Shown: positions 8,459-17,601, counted from the first letter of the stretch. The stretch: 64,000 nt of DNA from an uncultured Prevotellaceae bacterium (GCA_900316985.1 ONFE01000005.1:1-64000), one strand, 5' to 3'. Notes: generated by a model not told the origin, from the sequence alone. Made by a program: numbers and translations.

Positions 8459-8848
8459 ATGAAGAAGATTTTATTGCTTATGATGGTGGCTATGGGCCTT
8501 ACTGCCTGCCACGAGAACCTTGGCGAGCGGGCTGCACGCGAGGCTCAGGAGTTTACGAAGAAATCATGCCCTATGGAGATTGCTGAAGGCATTATCATCG
8601 ACAGTATGACCTTCAATAAAGCAACTGAGACCGTATACTATTACTATACACTTTCTGGCGTACTCGACACCACGCTAACGGAAGAAATGAAGAAACAAAC
8701 GAAAGAACTGATGCTCGACGGCCTGCGCAACACCCCTACATTGAAAGCATATAAAGATGCAGGCTTTGGCTTCCACTATATCTTCCGTTCACAAAAGGAC
8801 AAAAAGAAAGTCCTTCTTGATTATAATTTCACCAAGAAGGACTATTAA
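8459..8848 (+). CDS. Small putative lipoprotein of unknown function
   Basis: A 129-residue protein with a lipoprotein signal: MKKILLLMMVAMGLTAC, with Cys17 as the likely acylated residue. The mature part is mixed charged sequence with one Tyr run (VYYYYTLSG). I do not recognise a family. It stands alone between divergent lepA and convergent yebC. The start is supported by the promoter immediately upstream and by the normal signal peptide. Confidence 0.75.
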   Translation: MKKILLLMMVAMGLTACHENLGERAAREAQEFTKKSCPMEIAEGIIIDSMTFNKATETVYYYYTLSGVLDTTLTEEMKKQTKELMLDGLRNTPTLKAYKDAGFGFHYIFRSQKDKKKVLLDYNFTKKDY

Positions 8849-8864
8849 GCTTTTCCCGACAGGA

Positions 8865-9593
8865 TTACTCCTCAGGCTTCATATTCGTGTAGACAGTCTG
8901 CACGTCGTCGAAGTCCTCCAGTCTTTCAACCATTTTGTCAATGGTCTCGCGTTCCTCGGGAGTAACGTCCTTCAGATCATTGGGAATACGGGTGAATTCA
9001 GCACCTGTCACCTCAAAACCGTTTTCTTCAAGATGCTTCTGAATAGCACTGAACGATGAAGGGTCACCGTAGATGGTGATGCTGTCCTCTTCCTCATCTT
9101 CGTCGAACTCATCCTCCACTCCATAGTCAATCAAATCGAGAATCAGCTCGTCCATGTCAAGACCATCTTTCTTCTTGAAGGTGAATACGCTCTTGTGGTC
9201 GAAAAGGAACGAGAGCGAGCCCTGAGTACCCAAGTTACCGTTGAACTTGTTAAACACCGAACGGACATCGCCCACCGTTCGGGTGGTGTTGTCGGTTAGG
9301 GTTTCCACGAATACGGCCACTCCGTGAGGGCCATATCCTTCATACGTTACCTCCTTGTAATCACTCTGATCTTTACCCATGGCGTTCTTAATGGCACGCT
9401 CGATGTTGTCTTTCGGCATGTTTTCACGCTTGGCATTGGCAATACAGGCACGGAGTGCAGGGTTCATGTCGGGTTCCGGACCGCCGGCCTTCACGGCAAT
9501 GGCGATCTGCTTACCAATCTTTGTAAATGTCTTGGCCATATGGCCCCATCGCTTCAGCTTAGCTGCTTTACGATATTCAAATGCTCTTCCCAT
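8865..9593 (-). CDS. yebC: YebC/PmpR-family regulator
   Basis: The 242-residue length and the N-terminal block (MGRAFEYRKAAKLKRWGHMA, then FTKIGKQI) are characteristic of YebC/TACO1 proteins, which act in transcription regulation or in translation of difficult peptides depending on the member. NPALRACIANAKRENMPKDN is a second family block. An acidic insert (DEFDEDEEEDS) sits in the middle. It lies 36 bp downstream of pheT on the same strand and is probably co-transcribed with it. Confidence 0.93.
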   Translation of the reverse strand: MGRAFEYRKAAKLKRWGHMAKTFTKIGKQIAIAVKAGGPEPDMNPALRACIANAKRENMPKDNIERAIKNAMGKDQSDYKEVTYEGYGPHGVAVFVETLTDNTTRTVGDVRSVFNKFNGNLGTQGSLSFLFDHKSVFTFKKKDGLDMDELILDLIDYGVEDEFDEDEEEDSITIYGDPSSFSAIQKHLEENGFEVTGAEFTRIPNDLKDVTPEERETIDKMVERLEDFDDVQTVYTNMKPEE

Positions 9594-9629
9594 TGTTTGC
9601 TTTTATTTTACGTTTTTACTCTTGTCTAA

Positions 9630-12092
9630 TTATCGCAGTTCGGCATTCAGCTGTTTCTTCAGACTCTGAATGATTTTCTGCATCACGGCATCGATAGCCT
9701 TGTCATTGAGTGTCTTCTGTTCATCCTGTAGGATAAAGTTCACGGCATAACTCTTCTTGCCCTCAGGTAGGTTCTTTCCTTCATAGACATCAAAAAGCTC
9801 CACTTTCTTCAGCAACTTGCGCTCGGCATTATAGGCTATCTGCTCAATACTTGCAAACTCCACACTCTTGTCGAGGAGCAGAGCCAAGTCGCGACTCACG
9901 GCCGGATACTTGGAGATCTCCTTGAAGCCAACTTTCTGCTTGCGCACGGCTTTATTCAACTGGTTCCAATAAAGGTCGGCAAAATAGACTTCATTGTCGA
10001 TATCAAACTTTTTCTGAAGATTGCGGGCCACGACACCCATCTCCACGAGTACCTTTCCACCACGGTTCTCCACGGTGATACCCTTCGAGAAGATGTTGTT
10101 CTCGCTTTCCTTGAAGACCACGGCTCCCATAGGCAGGCCAATACGGTTCAGGACGTTGATGACATAAGCCTTCAACTCATAGAAAGAACTCTGCTCATCA
10201 GGATGTGCCCAAGAACCTTCCACTCGCTTTCCTGTCACACAGAGTCCGAGATGGCTCTCTTCAGAGTAAGCCTTCATCGGATTCTCGGCATCGGCCTTTT
10301 CATTGAAATGCTGATAGGTATTACCGAACTCAAAGAATTTCAGATTGGGATTCTTACGGTTGGCATTGTGGGCGATACTCTCCAGGCCACCGAAGAGAAT
10401 GGACTGGCGCATTACATTCAGATCGCTCGAAAGCGGATTCACGATGCTCACCAAACGATCTTTGGGATAGCAGTTCAAATCCTCATAATAGGCAGCCTTT
10501 GTCAGCGAGTTGTTCAGAATCTCATTAAATCCGGCACCCACAAGTTGCTCACCTACCAGGTTCTCCAGTTTATGCTTCTGGTCTTCCTCACCCTTGATGA
10601 CAAGCGAAGACTTCAGCTGTTCCGGCATTTCTACATTATTATATCCATACACACGCAGAATGTCTTCCACCACGTCACAAGGACGCTGAACATCCACACG
10701 ATAGGCAGGAACTTCGAGTTGCAGCCCCTCAGCATTCTCAGCCTTGATAACCATCTCCAAAGATGTCACAATGCTCTTGATGGTATCATGCGGAATCTCC
10801 TTTCCGATGAGTTGGTGCACATAATCATACTTCAAATCAACATTGAAGTTGGGCAGAGGCTCTGGATAAATATCCTTGATTTCCATAGAAACCTTTCCGC
10901 CTGCCAATTCCTTACAAAGCAGGGCTGCCTGTTTCAGGGCATAGATGGTTCCGTTAGGATCAATGCCACGCTCGAATCGGAAAGAAGAATCAGTAGAAAG
11001 GCCATGGCGACGGGCGCTCTTACGAATCCATGTGGGATGGAAATAAGCAGACTCCAGCACCACATTACGGGTGGTCTCATAGGTTCCACTACCCTTTCCG
11101 CCAAACACGCCGGCAATACACATAGGCTCCTCTGCATTGCAGATGGCCAAGTCGCGGTCACTCAGTTTGTGCTCTTCACCGTCAAGCGTGACGAAAGGAG
11201 TTCCCTCAGGCATGGTCTTAACAACAATCTTATGGCCAGTTACCATATCTGCATCAAAGCAATGCAGCGGTTGTCCATAGGCCATCATCACATAGTTAGT
11301 GATATCCACGATATTGTTGATAGGACGGAGCCCAATAGCATTCAGTTTATTCTTCAGCCAATCGGGCGATTCCTTTACCTCACAGTCAGTTATACTCACA
11401 CAGGCATAACGTTTGCATGCCTCCGTGTTCTCTATTACGACATCAATGGGGAGGTCATGGTTATCAACGGCAAAAGCCTCGTCGGATGGACGGTGAAGAC
11501 TGGTCTTATAGCCGTTCTGCACCAACCATGCATACAAGTCGCGAGCCACGCCCCAATGTGAAAGTGCATCGGCACGGTTAGCGGTAATATCAACCTCAAT
11601 GAGCCAATCGCTCTCCAGGTTGTAGTATTCAGCGGCAGGCTGTCCTACAGGAGCATCCTCAGGAAGTACGATGATACCATCATGAGAAGTTCCCACACCG
11701 ATTTCGTCCTCAGCACAGATCATACCAAGGCTTTCCACACCGCGGAGTTTTGATTTCTTAATCTGGAATTCATTGTCACCGTCGTAAAGCACACAACCCA
11801 AATCAGCCACAATAACCTTCTGTCCGGCTGCCACGTTGGGCGCGCCGCAAACAATTTGCTGGGGTTCTCCTTTACCAAGATCAACGGTAGTTACATGGAG
11901 ATGGTCGCTATTGGGATGCGCCTCACAAGTAAGCACCTTACCCACATAGAGACCTTTCAGTCCGCCTCGAATGCTCTGTACTTCTTCAAGTGCGTCAACT
12001 TCAAGTCCCTCCGAGGTCAGCGCGTCGCAAACCTCTTGCGGAGTCAAGTCGAAATCTACATACTCTTTCAACCACTTATATGAAATATTCAT
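9630..12092 (-). CDS. pheT: Phenylalanyl-tRNA synthetase beta subunit
   Basis: PheT partners with PheS to charge tRNA-Phe. The protein has an N-terminal tRNA-binding OB fold (LYVGKVLTCEAHPNSDHLHV), the B3/B4 editing region, the B5 domain, the catalytic-like core and a C-terminal anticodon-binding fold (FKEISKYPAVSRDLALLLDK). I chose the ATG at 12092 (820 residues), giving MNISYKWLKEYVDF, over the longer frame to 12161. The -7 box at 12129-12136 lies inside that longer frame. pheS is not in this window. yebC follows. Confidence 0.95.
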   Translation of the reverse strand: MNISYKWLKEYVDFDLTPQEVCDALTSEGLEVDALEEVQSIRGGLKGLYVGKVLTCEAHPNSDHLHVTTVDLGKGEPQQIVCGAPNVAAGQKVIVADLGCVLYDGDNEFQIKKSKLRGVESLGMICAEDEIGVGTSHDGIIVLPEDAPVGQPAAEYYNLESDWLIEVDITANRADALSHWGVARDLYAWLVQNGYKTSLHRPSDEAFAVDNHDLPIDVVIENTEACKRYACVSITDCEVKESPDWLKNKLNAIGLRPINNIVDITNYVMMAYGQPLHCFDADMVTGHKIVVKTMPEGTPFVTLDGEEHKLSDRDLAICNAEEPMCIAGVFGGKGSGTYETTRNVVLESAYFHPTWIRKSARRHGLSTDSSFRFERGIDPNGTIYALKQAALLCKELAGGKVSMEIKDIYPEPLPNFNVDLKYDYVHQLIGKEIPHDTIKSIVTSLEMVIKAENAEGLQLEVPAYRVDVQRPCDVVEDILRVYGYNNVEMPEQLKSSLVIKGEEDQKHKLENLVGEQLVGAGFNEILNNSLTKAAYYEDLNCYPKDRLVSIVNPLSSDLNVMRQSILFGGLESIAHNANRKNPNLKFFEFGNTYQHFNEKADAENPMKAYSEESHLGLCVTGKRVEGSWAHPDEQSSFYELKAYVINVLNRIGLPMGAVVFKESENNIFSKGITVENRGGKVLVEMGVVARNLQKKFDIDNEVYFADLYWNQLNKAVRKQKVGFKEISKYPAVSRDLALLLDKSVEFASIEQIAYNAERKLLKKVELFDVYEGKNLPEGKKSYAVNFILQDEQKTLNDKAIDAVMQKIIQSLKKQLNAELR

Positions 12093-12128
12093 TGCAATGT
12101 ATAATTTAAATGTCTGTTTAAACGGCTG

Positions 12129-12136
12129 CAAAGTTA
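12129..12136 (-). promoter_or_regulatory. -7 box for pheT
   Basis: It reads TAACTTTG on the minus strand, 36 bp upstream of the pheT ATG, and supports that start. Confidence 0.6.
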
Positions 12137-12248
12137 CGAAAAAAAATTCTTCTGCGTGCAAGATTCTTCGAAATAATCACAGTATCGCCTCAGTTTTATA
12201 CACCTATACGATGCAATACGTGAGGTTTTTCTGCGTTATTAAGAGGAT

Positions 12249-14624
12249 ATGTGCAAGAAAATAGCCATTCTCCTATTATTCATCGTTTGTGTGTTACATA
12301 CCAACGCACAGACTTTTACCTTGCAGGGTAAGGTGACGGACGATCAGATGAACCCCGTTGAACTCGCTACCGTCAGCGTACTCTCACAGGGGCGTGTGGC
12401 TATGACCAATCTGAAGGGTGAATTCGAAATGACCTTGCGTTCCGAGGATTCCGTTGTGGTGAAGTTCTCGATGGTGGGATACAAGACGAAGACACGCGTA
12501 CTCCGAAGACCACGCGGCAAACAAACACTTCAGATACAACTCTATGACGACAATCAACTAACTGAAGTGACTGTCACCGAAAAGCAACGCCAGCACACTG
12601 GAACCGAGCAACTAGACATCAAGGACGTGAAGCAGACGCCTTCCGTTACGGGTAATGCCGTTGAGGAAATGATCCAGTCGCAAGCCGGTGTGAGCTCGCA
12701 CTCTGAACTCTCCTCCCAATATAATGTCCGTGGCGGTTCATTTGACGAGAACTCCGTTTATATTAATAATGTAGAAGTCTATCGTCCCTTCCTTGTACGA
12801 AGCGGACAACAGGAAGGCCTATCCATCATCAATCCAGACATGGTTGAGCGCGTTGGATTCTCTACTGGTGGCTTTGAAGCCAAATACGGTGACAAGATGT
12901 CATCGGCGCTAGACATCCAGTACAAAAAGCCCAAACGTTTTGAAGCCAGCCTCACCGCCTCTTTGTTGGGAGCAAGCGCGTACGTGGGATTCTCCACGAA
13001 AAAGCTTTCTTGGAGCAATGGCGTCAGATACAAGACCAACAAGTACCTGCTCGGGTCTCTTGACACCGATGGTGAATACGAACCTAACTTCTTTGACTAC
13101 CAGACGTACCTCACTTACGAGCCCAACAAACGGTGGACGCTCAAACTGATGGGAGACATTTCACTCAACCACTACAATTTCACGCCCAACAGCCGTGAAA
13201 CAACCTTCGGAACACTTGTGGACGTCAAATCATTCAAGGTCTATTTCGACGGATGGGAAAAAGACGTGTTCCGCACTTATTTCGGTACGGCCAGCCTCAC
13301 GCGTCACTTTGGTGAGAAGACTCATCTCTCGCTCCTTGCCTCTGCATTCCAGACCAACGAGCAAGAACGCTATGACATTCAGGGACAATATTGGCTCAAT
13401 CAAACCGAAACTTCGGAAAACCTCGGTGTGGGAACCTATATGGAACACGCACGCAACTACCTGAAGGCACGTGTGGCCAGTTTCAAACTGATGCTGCAAC
13501 ACAAAGCCAAACGCCACGACATTGAAGCCGGAGTGACCTACAAGATAGAGCACGTGGAAGAGCAGCTCAAGGAATATGAGATGCGGGATTCAAGCGGCTA
13601 TTCCATCCCCCATACGGGCAATGACCTGAAGATGATCTACACGATGGCTGCACGTAATGCACTCGATGCCAACCGCATAGAAGCCTACTTGCAGGATACC
13701 TACAAATGGAACAATGCCTCGGAGACCGCTTTCTATACATTAAACTACGGAGTTCGGTTCAGCCATTGGAATTACACACGTGAAAGCCTGTGCAGTCCGC
13801 GCTTGTCATTGGCCATCGTACCTGCCTACAACAACGACGTCACTTTCCGATTTGCAACAGGTCTATACTATCAAGCTCCGTTCTTCAAGGAATTGCGGGA
13901 CACGACAACCCGCGACGGTGTCACATACGCCACCCTGAATCAGAAAGTGAAGAGCCAACGAAGCATTCATTTCATCATCGGCTACGACCATCGTTTCAAG
14001 ATGATGGAACGGCCTTTCAAGTTCACGGCTGAAGCCTATTACAAATTGCTCGGCAATCTGGTACCCTATACGATAAGCAATGTGAAGGTTGTCTACGATG
14101 CCTCCCAGCAATGTAGCGGCCACGCCATGGGACTCGACCTCAAACTCTACGGTGAATTCGTGCCCGGTGCTGATTCATGGCTCACTTTCTCACTGATGAA
14201 CACGCGGTTGAAAATCAACGGTCAAAGCATACCTCTGCCTACCGACCAGTGTTATGGCGTGAACCTTTTCTTCACAGATTTCTTCCCAGGAAGTACTCGC
14301 TGGAAGATGGCCCTCAAAGTCGTATTTGCCGACGGTTTGCCATTCGGTGCTCCTCACCGTTCGCTCAGCGATACACCTTACCGCATGCCCGCCTACAAGC
14401 GCGTGGACATCGGCATGAGTTACCGTCTGCTTGACAATCACGACCGCCATAACAAGAAGATGCCATTCCGCGATATCTGGCTGGGTGTTGATGGCCTGAA
14501 CCTATTTGGCATAAACAACGTGAATTCCTACTATTGGATTACGGATGTTACCAATCAGCAATATGCCGTTCCAAACTATCTCACGGGCCGTCAGATCAAC
14601 GGTAAGGTGATTTTCGAATTCTGA
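12249..14624 (+). CDS. TonB-dependent outer-membrane receptor with carboxypeptidase-regulatory domain
   Basis: A 791-residue outer-membrane transporter. Residues 1-20 form a signal peptide (ending HTNAQ). They are followed by a carboxypeptidase-regulatory-like beta domain (about 22-105), a plug domain (AVEEMIQSQAGVSSHSELSS, YNVRGGSFDENSVYINNVEV) and a 22-strand-type barrel ending in Phe. It is not next to a SusD gene and lacks the SusC-specific signature, so it is more likely a general or small-solute/iron-type receptor. Its substrate is unknown. It is transcribed divergently from pheT. Confidence 0.9.
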   Translation: MCKKIAILLLFIVCVLHTNAQTFTLQGKVTDDQMNPVELATVSVLSQGRVAMTNLKGEFEMTLRSEDSVVVKFSMVGYKTKTRVLRRPRGKQTLQIQLYDDNQLTEVTVTEKQRQHTGTEQLDIKDVKQTPSVTGNAVEEMIQSQAGVSSHSELSSQYNVRGGSFDENSVYINNVEVYRPFLVRSGQQEGLSIINPDMVERVGFSTGGFEAKYGDKMSSALDIQYKKPKRFEASLTASLLGASAYVGFSTKKLSWSNGVRYKTNKYLLGSLDTDGEYEPNFFDYQTYLTYEPNKRWTLKLMGDISLNHYNFTPNSRETTFGTLVDVKSFKVYFDGWEKDVFRTYFGTASLTRHFGEKTHLSLLASAFQTNEQERYDIQGQYWLNQTETSENLGVGTYMEHARNYLKARVASFKLMLQHKAKRHDIEAGVTYKIEHVEEQLKEYEMRDSSGYSIPHTGNDLKMIYTMAARNALDANRIEAYLQDTYKWNNASETAFYTLNYGVRFSHWNYTRESLCSPRLSLAIVPAYNNDVTFRFATGLYYQAPFFKELRDTTTRDGVTYATLNQKVKSQRSIHFIIGYDHRFKMMERPFKFTAEAYYKLLGNLVPYTISNVKVVYDASQQCSGHAMGLDLKLYGEFVPGADSWLTFSLMNTRLKINGQSIPLPTDQCYGVNLFFTDFFPGSTRWKMALKVVFADGLPFGAPHRSLSDTPYRMPAYKRVDIGMSYRLLDNHDRHNKKMPFRDIWLGVDGLNLFGINNVNSYYWITDVTNQQYAVPNYLTGRQINGKVIFEF

Positions 14625-14647
14625 TTGAATCCTCCTATCGCGTATCT

Positions 14648-14754
14648 ACAATTTGTGCGGATGATCACAAGTTGTGCAGATGATTGACACAAGTTGTGCA
14701 GATGGTGCGCACACTTTGTGCAGATAGGCTGCACAATTTCTGCACTTGGGTAGA
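14648..14754. repeat. 22-bp tandem array, five units (core ACAAGTTGTGCAGATG)
   Basis: Unit starts are 14648, 14667, 14689, 14711 and 14733. The second, third and fourth units are exactly 22 bp and the first is 19. The core is ACAAGTTGTGCAGATG with substitutions in the outer units. It fills the first half of the spacer between the TonB receptor and the epimerase gene. The core differs from that of the 290-377 array, but the period is the same. The rest of the spacer (14755-14848) is AT-rich without a recognised element. Confidence 0.85.
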
Positions 14755-14848
14755 GGACTGCAACTCACTAATCAACAAAAGGCACGTTTTAGTTTTGTTT
14801 CACACTTAAATAGAAGAAAAGATTTGGTTAAGACACAAAAACTTATTA

Positions 14849-15244
14849 ATTGAACATCTGGGCATCGCCGTCCAGAGCATTGAGGAGAGCCTGCCATTCT
14901 TTGAGAATGTGCTGGGTCTGAAGTGTTACAACATCGAAGTGGTTGAAGACCAGAAAGTGAAGACCGCCTTCCTGAAGTGCGGTGAAGTGAAACTGGAACT
15001 GCTTGAGCCGACATCGCCTGAAAGCACTATCCAGAAGTGGCTCGATAAGGGCAACCATGGTGTTCATCACGTGGCTTTCTGCATTGAAGACGGCGTAGCC
15101 AATGCATTGGCAGAATGCGATGAAAAGGGTATCCGCCTTATTGACAAGGCTCCCCGCAAGGGCGCTGAGCAATTGAACATTGCATTCCTGCACCCCAAAT
15201 CAACAGTGGGCATTCTGACTGAGCTTTGCGAACACCCCGAATAA
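14849..15244 (+). CDS. mce: Methylmalonyl-CoA epimerase, start codon missing or non-canonical
   Basis: The enzyme interconverts (2R)- and (2S)-methylmalonyl-CoA in the succinate-propionate route. Homologous sequence begins IEHLGIAVQSIEESLPFFEN at 14849. It continues through the metal-ligand region HHVAFCI and ends GILTELCEHPE. The frame is open back to 14810 but has no ATG, GTG or TTG; the only in-frame ATG (14909) would remove the first metal-ligand His. I therefore place the left edge at the first family-conserved codon, an ATT. A short deletion that removed the start, or use of ATT, are the options. mmdA follows after 41 bp. Confidence 0.8.
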   Translation: MEHLGIAVQSIEESLPFFENVLGLKCYNIEVVEDQKVKTAFLKCGEVKLELLEPTSPESTIQKWLDKGNHGVHHVAFCIEDGVANALAECDEKGIRLIDKAPRKGAEQLNIAFLHPKSTVGILTELCEHPE

Positions 15245-15285
15245 ACTTATAGTAAAAGAATAAAGGTTAAACAACTAATATAGAA

Positions 15286-16851
15286 ATGTCACAACAATTA
15301 GAAAAGATTAAGGAGCTGATCGCCAAGCGCGAACAGGCTCGTCTGGGCGGTGGTGAGAAAGCCATCGAGAAACAGCACGCCCGCGGCAAGTACACAGCAC
15401 GCGAGCGTATCGACATGTTGCTTGACGAAGGCAGTTTCGAAGAGGTAGATATGTTCAAGCTCCACCGTTGCACCAACTTCGGCATGGAAAAGAAACAGTA
15501 TCTGGGCGACGGTGTTGTAGCTGGTAGCGGTACTGTAGATGGTCGTCTGGTATATGTTTTCGCACAGGACTTCACCGTGAACGCAGGTTCACTCTCTGAG
15601 ACGATGAGTGAGAAGATCTGCAAGGTGATGGACCTCGGCATGAAGATGGGTGCTCCCGTTATCGGTATCAACGACTCTGGTGGCGCTCGTATTCAGGAAG
15701 GCATCAACGCATTGGCTGGATATGCAGAGATTTTCGAGCGCAACATCCTTGCTTCTGGTGTGATTCCTCAGATTTCGGTCATTGCAGGTCCTTGCGCCGG
15801 TGGTGCCGTTTATTCTCCTGCACTTACCGACTTTACCCTGATGATCGAGGGCACTTCCTATATGTTCCTGACTGGTCCGAAGGTGGTGAAGAGCGTAACT
15901 GGTGAAGACGTTGATCAGGAGAGCCTTGGTGGTGCAAGTGTTCACTCCACGAAGAGTGGTGTCACCCATTTCACGGCTAAGACCGACGAGGAAGGTATCG
16001 AGATGATCAAGACTCTCTTGAGCTTCATTCCTCAGAACAATATGGAGGAAGCTCCCCGCAAGGAGTGCACCGATCCCATTAACCGTATGGAGAATTCCCT
16101 GAATGACATCCTTCCCGATGACCCCAATAAGGCATACGACATGTATCAGGTTATCTCGGCAATCACTGACGACGGCGAGTTCTTCGAGGTACAGCCTAAG
16201 TTTGCCAAGAACATTATCGTGGGCTTTGCACGTTTCAACGGTCAGAGTGTAGGTATCGTTGCCAACCAGCCTAATTGCTATGCTGGTGTGCTCGATGTGA
16301 ACGCATCTCGTAAAGGTGCCCGTTTTGTACGTTTCTGCGACGCCTTTAATATTCCCATCGTGAGTCTCGTTGACGTTCCCGGATTCCTGCCTGGTACTGG
16401 ACAGGAGTACAACGCCGTCATTCTGCATGGAGCCCAGTTGCTTTATGCTTACGGTGAGGCTACCGTACCCAAGATTACCGTTACGCTCCGCAAGTCATAC
16501 GGCGGTTCACACATCGTGATGGGTTCCAAGCAGCTCCATACCGACGTGAACTACGCATGGCCCAATGCCGAGATTGCCGTGATGGGTGCTTCAGGTGCTG
16601 CCGCAGTCCTCTATGCCAAGGAAGCCAAGGCCAAGAAGGAAGCTGGCGAAGACGTAGGCGCATTCATCGCCGAAAAGGAGCAGGAATACAACGACCTGTT
16701 TGCCAATCCATATCAGGCAGCCAAGTATGGCTACATTGACGACGTTATTGAGCCTCGCAACACTCGTTTCCGCATCTGCCGCGCACTGGCACAGCTCCAG
16801 ACAAAGCGTGATGCACTTCCTGCTAAGAAGCACGGTAACATTCCAATGTAA
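15286..16851 (+). CDS. mmdA: Methylmalonyl-CoA decarboxylase alpha subunit (carboxyltransferase)
   Basis: The 521-residue carboxyltransferase moves the carboxyl group between methylmalonyl-CoA (or propionyl-CoA) and the biotin carrier. It has the twin crotonase-like halves of the family, with GSGTVDGRLVYVFAQDFTV, INDSGGARIQEG and PCAGGAVYSPALTDF in the first half and VDVPGFLPGTGQE in the second. It lies in an operon with the epimerase upstream and the small subunit and biotin carrier downstream. It could instead serve as a propionyl-CoA carboxylase or transcarboxylase beta subunit, since the membrane pump subunit is not next to it. Confidence 0.92.
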   Translation: MSQQLEKIKELIAKREQARLGGGEKAIEKQHARGKYTARERIDMLLDEGSFEEVDMFKLHRCTNFGMEKKQYLGDGVVAGSGTVDGRLVYVFAQDFTVNAGSLSETMSEKICKVMDLGMKMGAPVIGINDSGGARIQEGINALAGYAEIFERNILASGVIPQISVIAGPCAGGAVYSPALTDFTLMIEGTSYMFLTGPKVVKSVTGEDVDQESLGGASVHSTKSGVTHFTAKTDEEGIEMIKTLLSFIPQNNMEEAPRKECTDPINRMENSLNDILPDDPNKAYDMYQVISAITDDGEFFEVQPKFAKNIIVGFARFNGQSVGIVANQPNCYAGVLDVNASRKGARFVRFCDAFNIPIVSLVDVPGFLPGTGQEYNAVILHGAQLLYAYGEATVPKITVTLRKSYGGSHIVMGSKQLHTDVNYAWPNAEIAVMGASGAAAVLYAKEAKAKKEAGEDVGAFIAEKEQEYNDLFANPYQAAKYGYIDDVIEPRNTRFRICRALAQLQTKRDALPAKKHGNIPM

Positions 16852-16859
16852 GAAAGAGT

Positions 16860-16925
16860 TTATAAGTTTTTGAGTTTGTAAGTCCTATGAGCAATCGCAG
16901 GCCTTTAAACTCAAAAACTTTATAA
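16860..16925 (+). other. Intercistronic hairpin in the mmd operon
   Basis: The arms 16860-16877 (TTATAAGTTTTTGAGTTT) and 16907-16925 are complementary with one bulged base, around a 29-base loop. It lies between mmdA and the small-subunit gene. It has no U-tract, so an RNA-processing or stability role is as likely as attenuation. Confidence 0.6.
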
Positions 16926-16942
16926 CTTAAAAATCACATATT

Positions 16943-17098
16943 ATGAACAACGAAGTATATGCTGCCATTGCCATGGCGCTCCATGAGTTCCAAGGCAACA
17001 ATGTGCACGACAAGGAGACCGGCATCATCACCATCAAGGCTGCTGCTTCCGAATGGAAGTCCCACTTCCTGACGATGACACCGCATCCTGCGAAATAA
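16943..17098 (+). CDS. Small decarboxylase-associated subunit (OadG/MmdE-like)
   Basis: A 51-residue protein: MNNEVYAAIAMALHEFQ, then KETGIITIK, then WKSHFLTMTP. It lies between mmdA and the biotin carrier gene. The AIAMAL...TGIITIK...W pattern resembles the soluble C-terminal part of OadG/MmdD-type gamma/delta subunits and the tiny epsilon subunit MmdE of Veillonella. It has no membrane helix. An assembly or stabilising role for the decarboxylase is inferred from position and family resemblance. Confidence 0.75.
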   Translation: MNNEVYAAIAMALHEFQGNNVHDKETGIITIKAAASEWKSHFLTMTPHPAK

Positions 17099-17110
17099 AA
17101 TCGACACACA

Positions 17111-17539
17111 ATGAAAGAATACAAATATACCATCAATGGTAATAAGTACGAGGTTGCCATCGGCGAAATCGTAGATAATATTGCCACCGTTACGGTGAAC
17201 GGTGAAGAATACAAGGTGGAAATGGAGAAAGAGGCAGAGCCCGAGAAGAAAAAGGTCGTGGTGGCTCGTCCTGCAGCTAAAGCTGCTGCTCCTGCATCCG
17301 CACCTGCTGCCGGAAAGGTAAATGTCAACAATGCCTTGAAGGCTCCGCTTCCCGGCGTTGTTACCGAAGTGAAGGTTGCCGTAGGCGACGAAGTGAAGGC
17401 TGGAGACACCGTGGTTGTTCTCGAAGCCATGAAGATGGCCAACAACCTGGAAGCCGAAAACAGCGGTAAGGTGACGGCCGTTCTGGTAAAGGAAGGCGAC
17501 AGCGTGATGGAAGACACACCGCTCGTTGTCATCGAATAA
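17111..17539 (+). CDS. Biotin carboxyl carrier subunit of methylmalonyl-CoA decarboxylase
   Basis: A 142-residue carrier with an N-terminal beta segment (1-45), an Ala/Pro-rich flexible linker (about 52-68) and a C-terminal biotinyl domain. Its EAMKM motif holds the biotinylated Lys108. It starts 12 bp after the small subunit. The operon ends here at a strong hairpin; the Na+-pump beta subunit (OadB/MmdB), which commonly follows in Bacteroidales, is not present. Confidence 0.93.
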   Translation: MKEYKYTINGNKYEVAIGEIVDNIATVTVNGEEYKVEMEKEAEPEKKKVVVARPAAKAAAPASAPAAGKVNVNNALKAPLPGVVTEVKVAVGDEVKAGDTVVVLEAMKMANNLEAENSGKVTAVLVKEGDSVMEDTPLVVIE

Positions 17540-17559
17540 AAAAAGATTACTCAAAAAGT

Positions 17560-17601
17560 AAACGCTAAATTGCGGATTGTCAGTTCTGCAATTTAGCGTT
17601 T
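17560..17601. terminator. Bidirectional terminator hairpin
   Basis: The perfect 14-base arms 17560-17573 (AAACGCTAAATTGC) and 17588-17601 are followed by a T-rich stretch on the plus strand and by A-rich/T-rich sequence on the other. It separates the mmd operon from the convergent transporter gene. Confidence 0.85.

Noticed and set aside
10203-11561. Long plus-strand frame opposite pheT
   Set aside because: It is antisense to a well-conserved synthetase and its product has no recognisable motif.
14909-15244. Epimerase starting at the in-frame ATG 14909
   Set aside because: It would drop about 20 conserved residues, including the first metal-ligand His, so it cannot be the natural start of an active enzyme.
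15589-16428. Minus-strand frame opposite mmdA
   Set aside because: It is antisense to a conserved carboxyltransferase and shows no family features.
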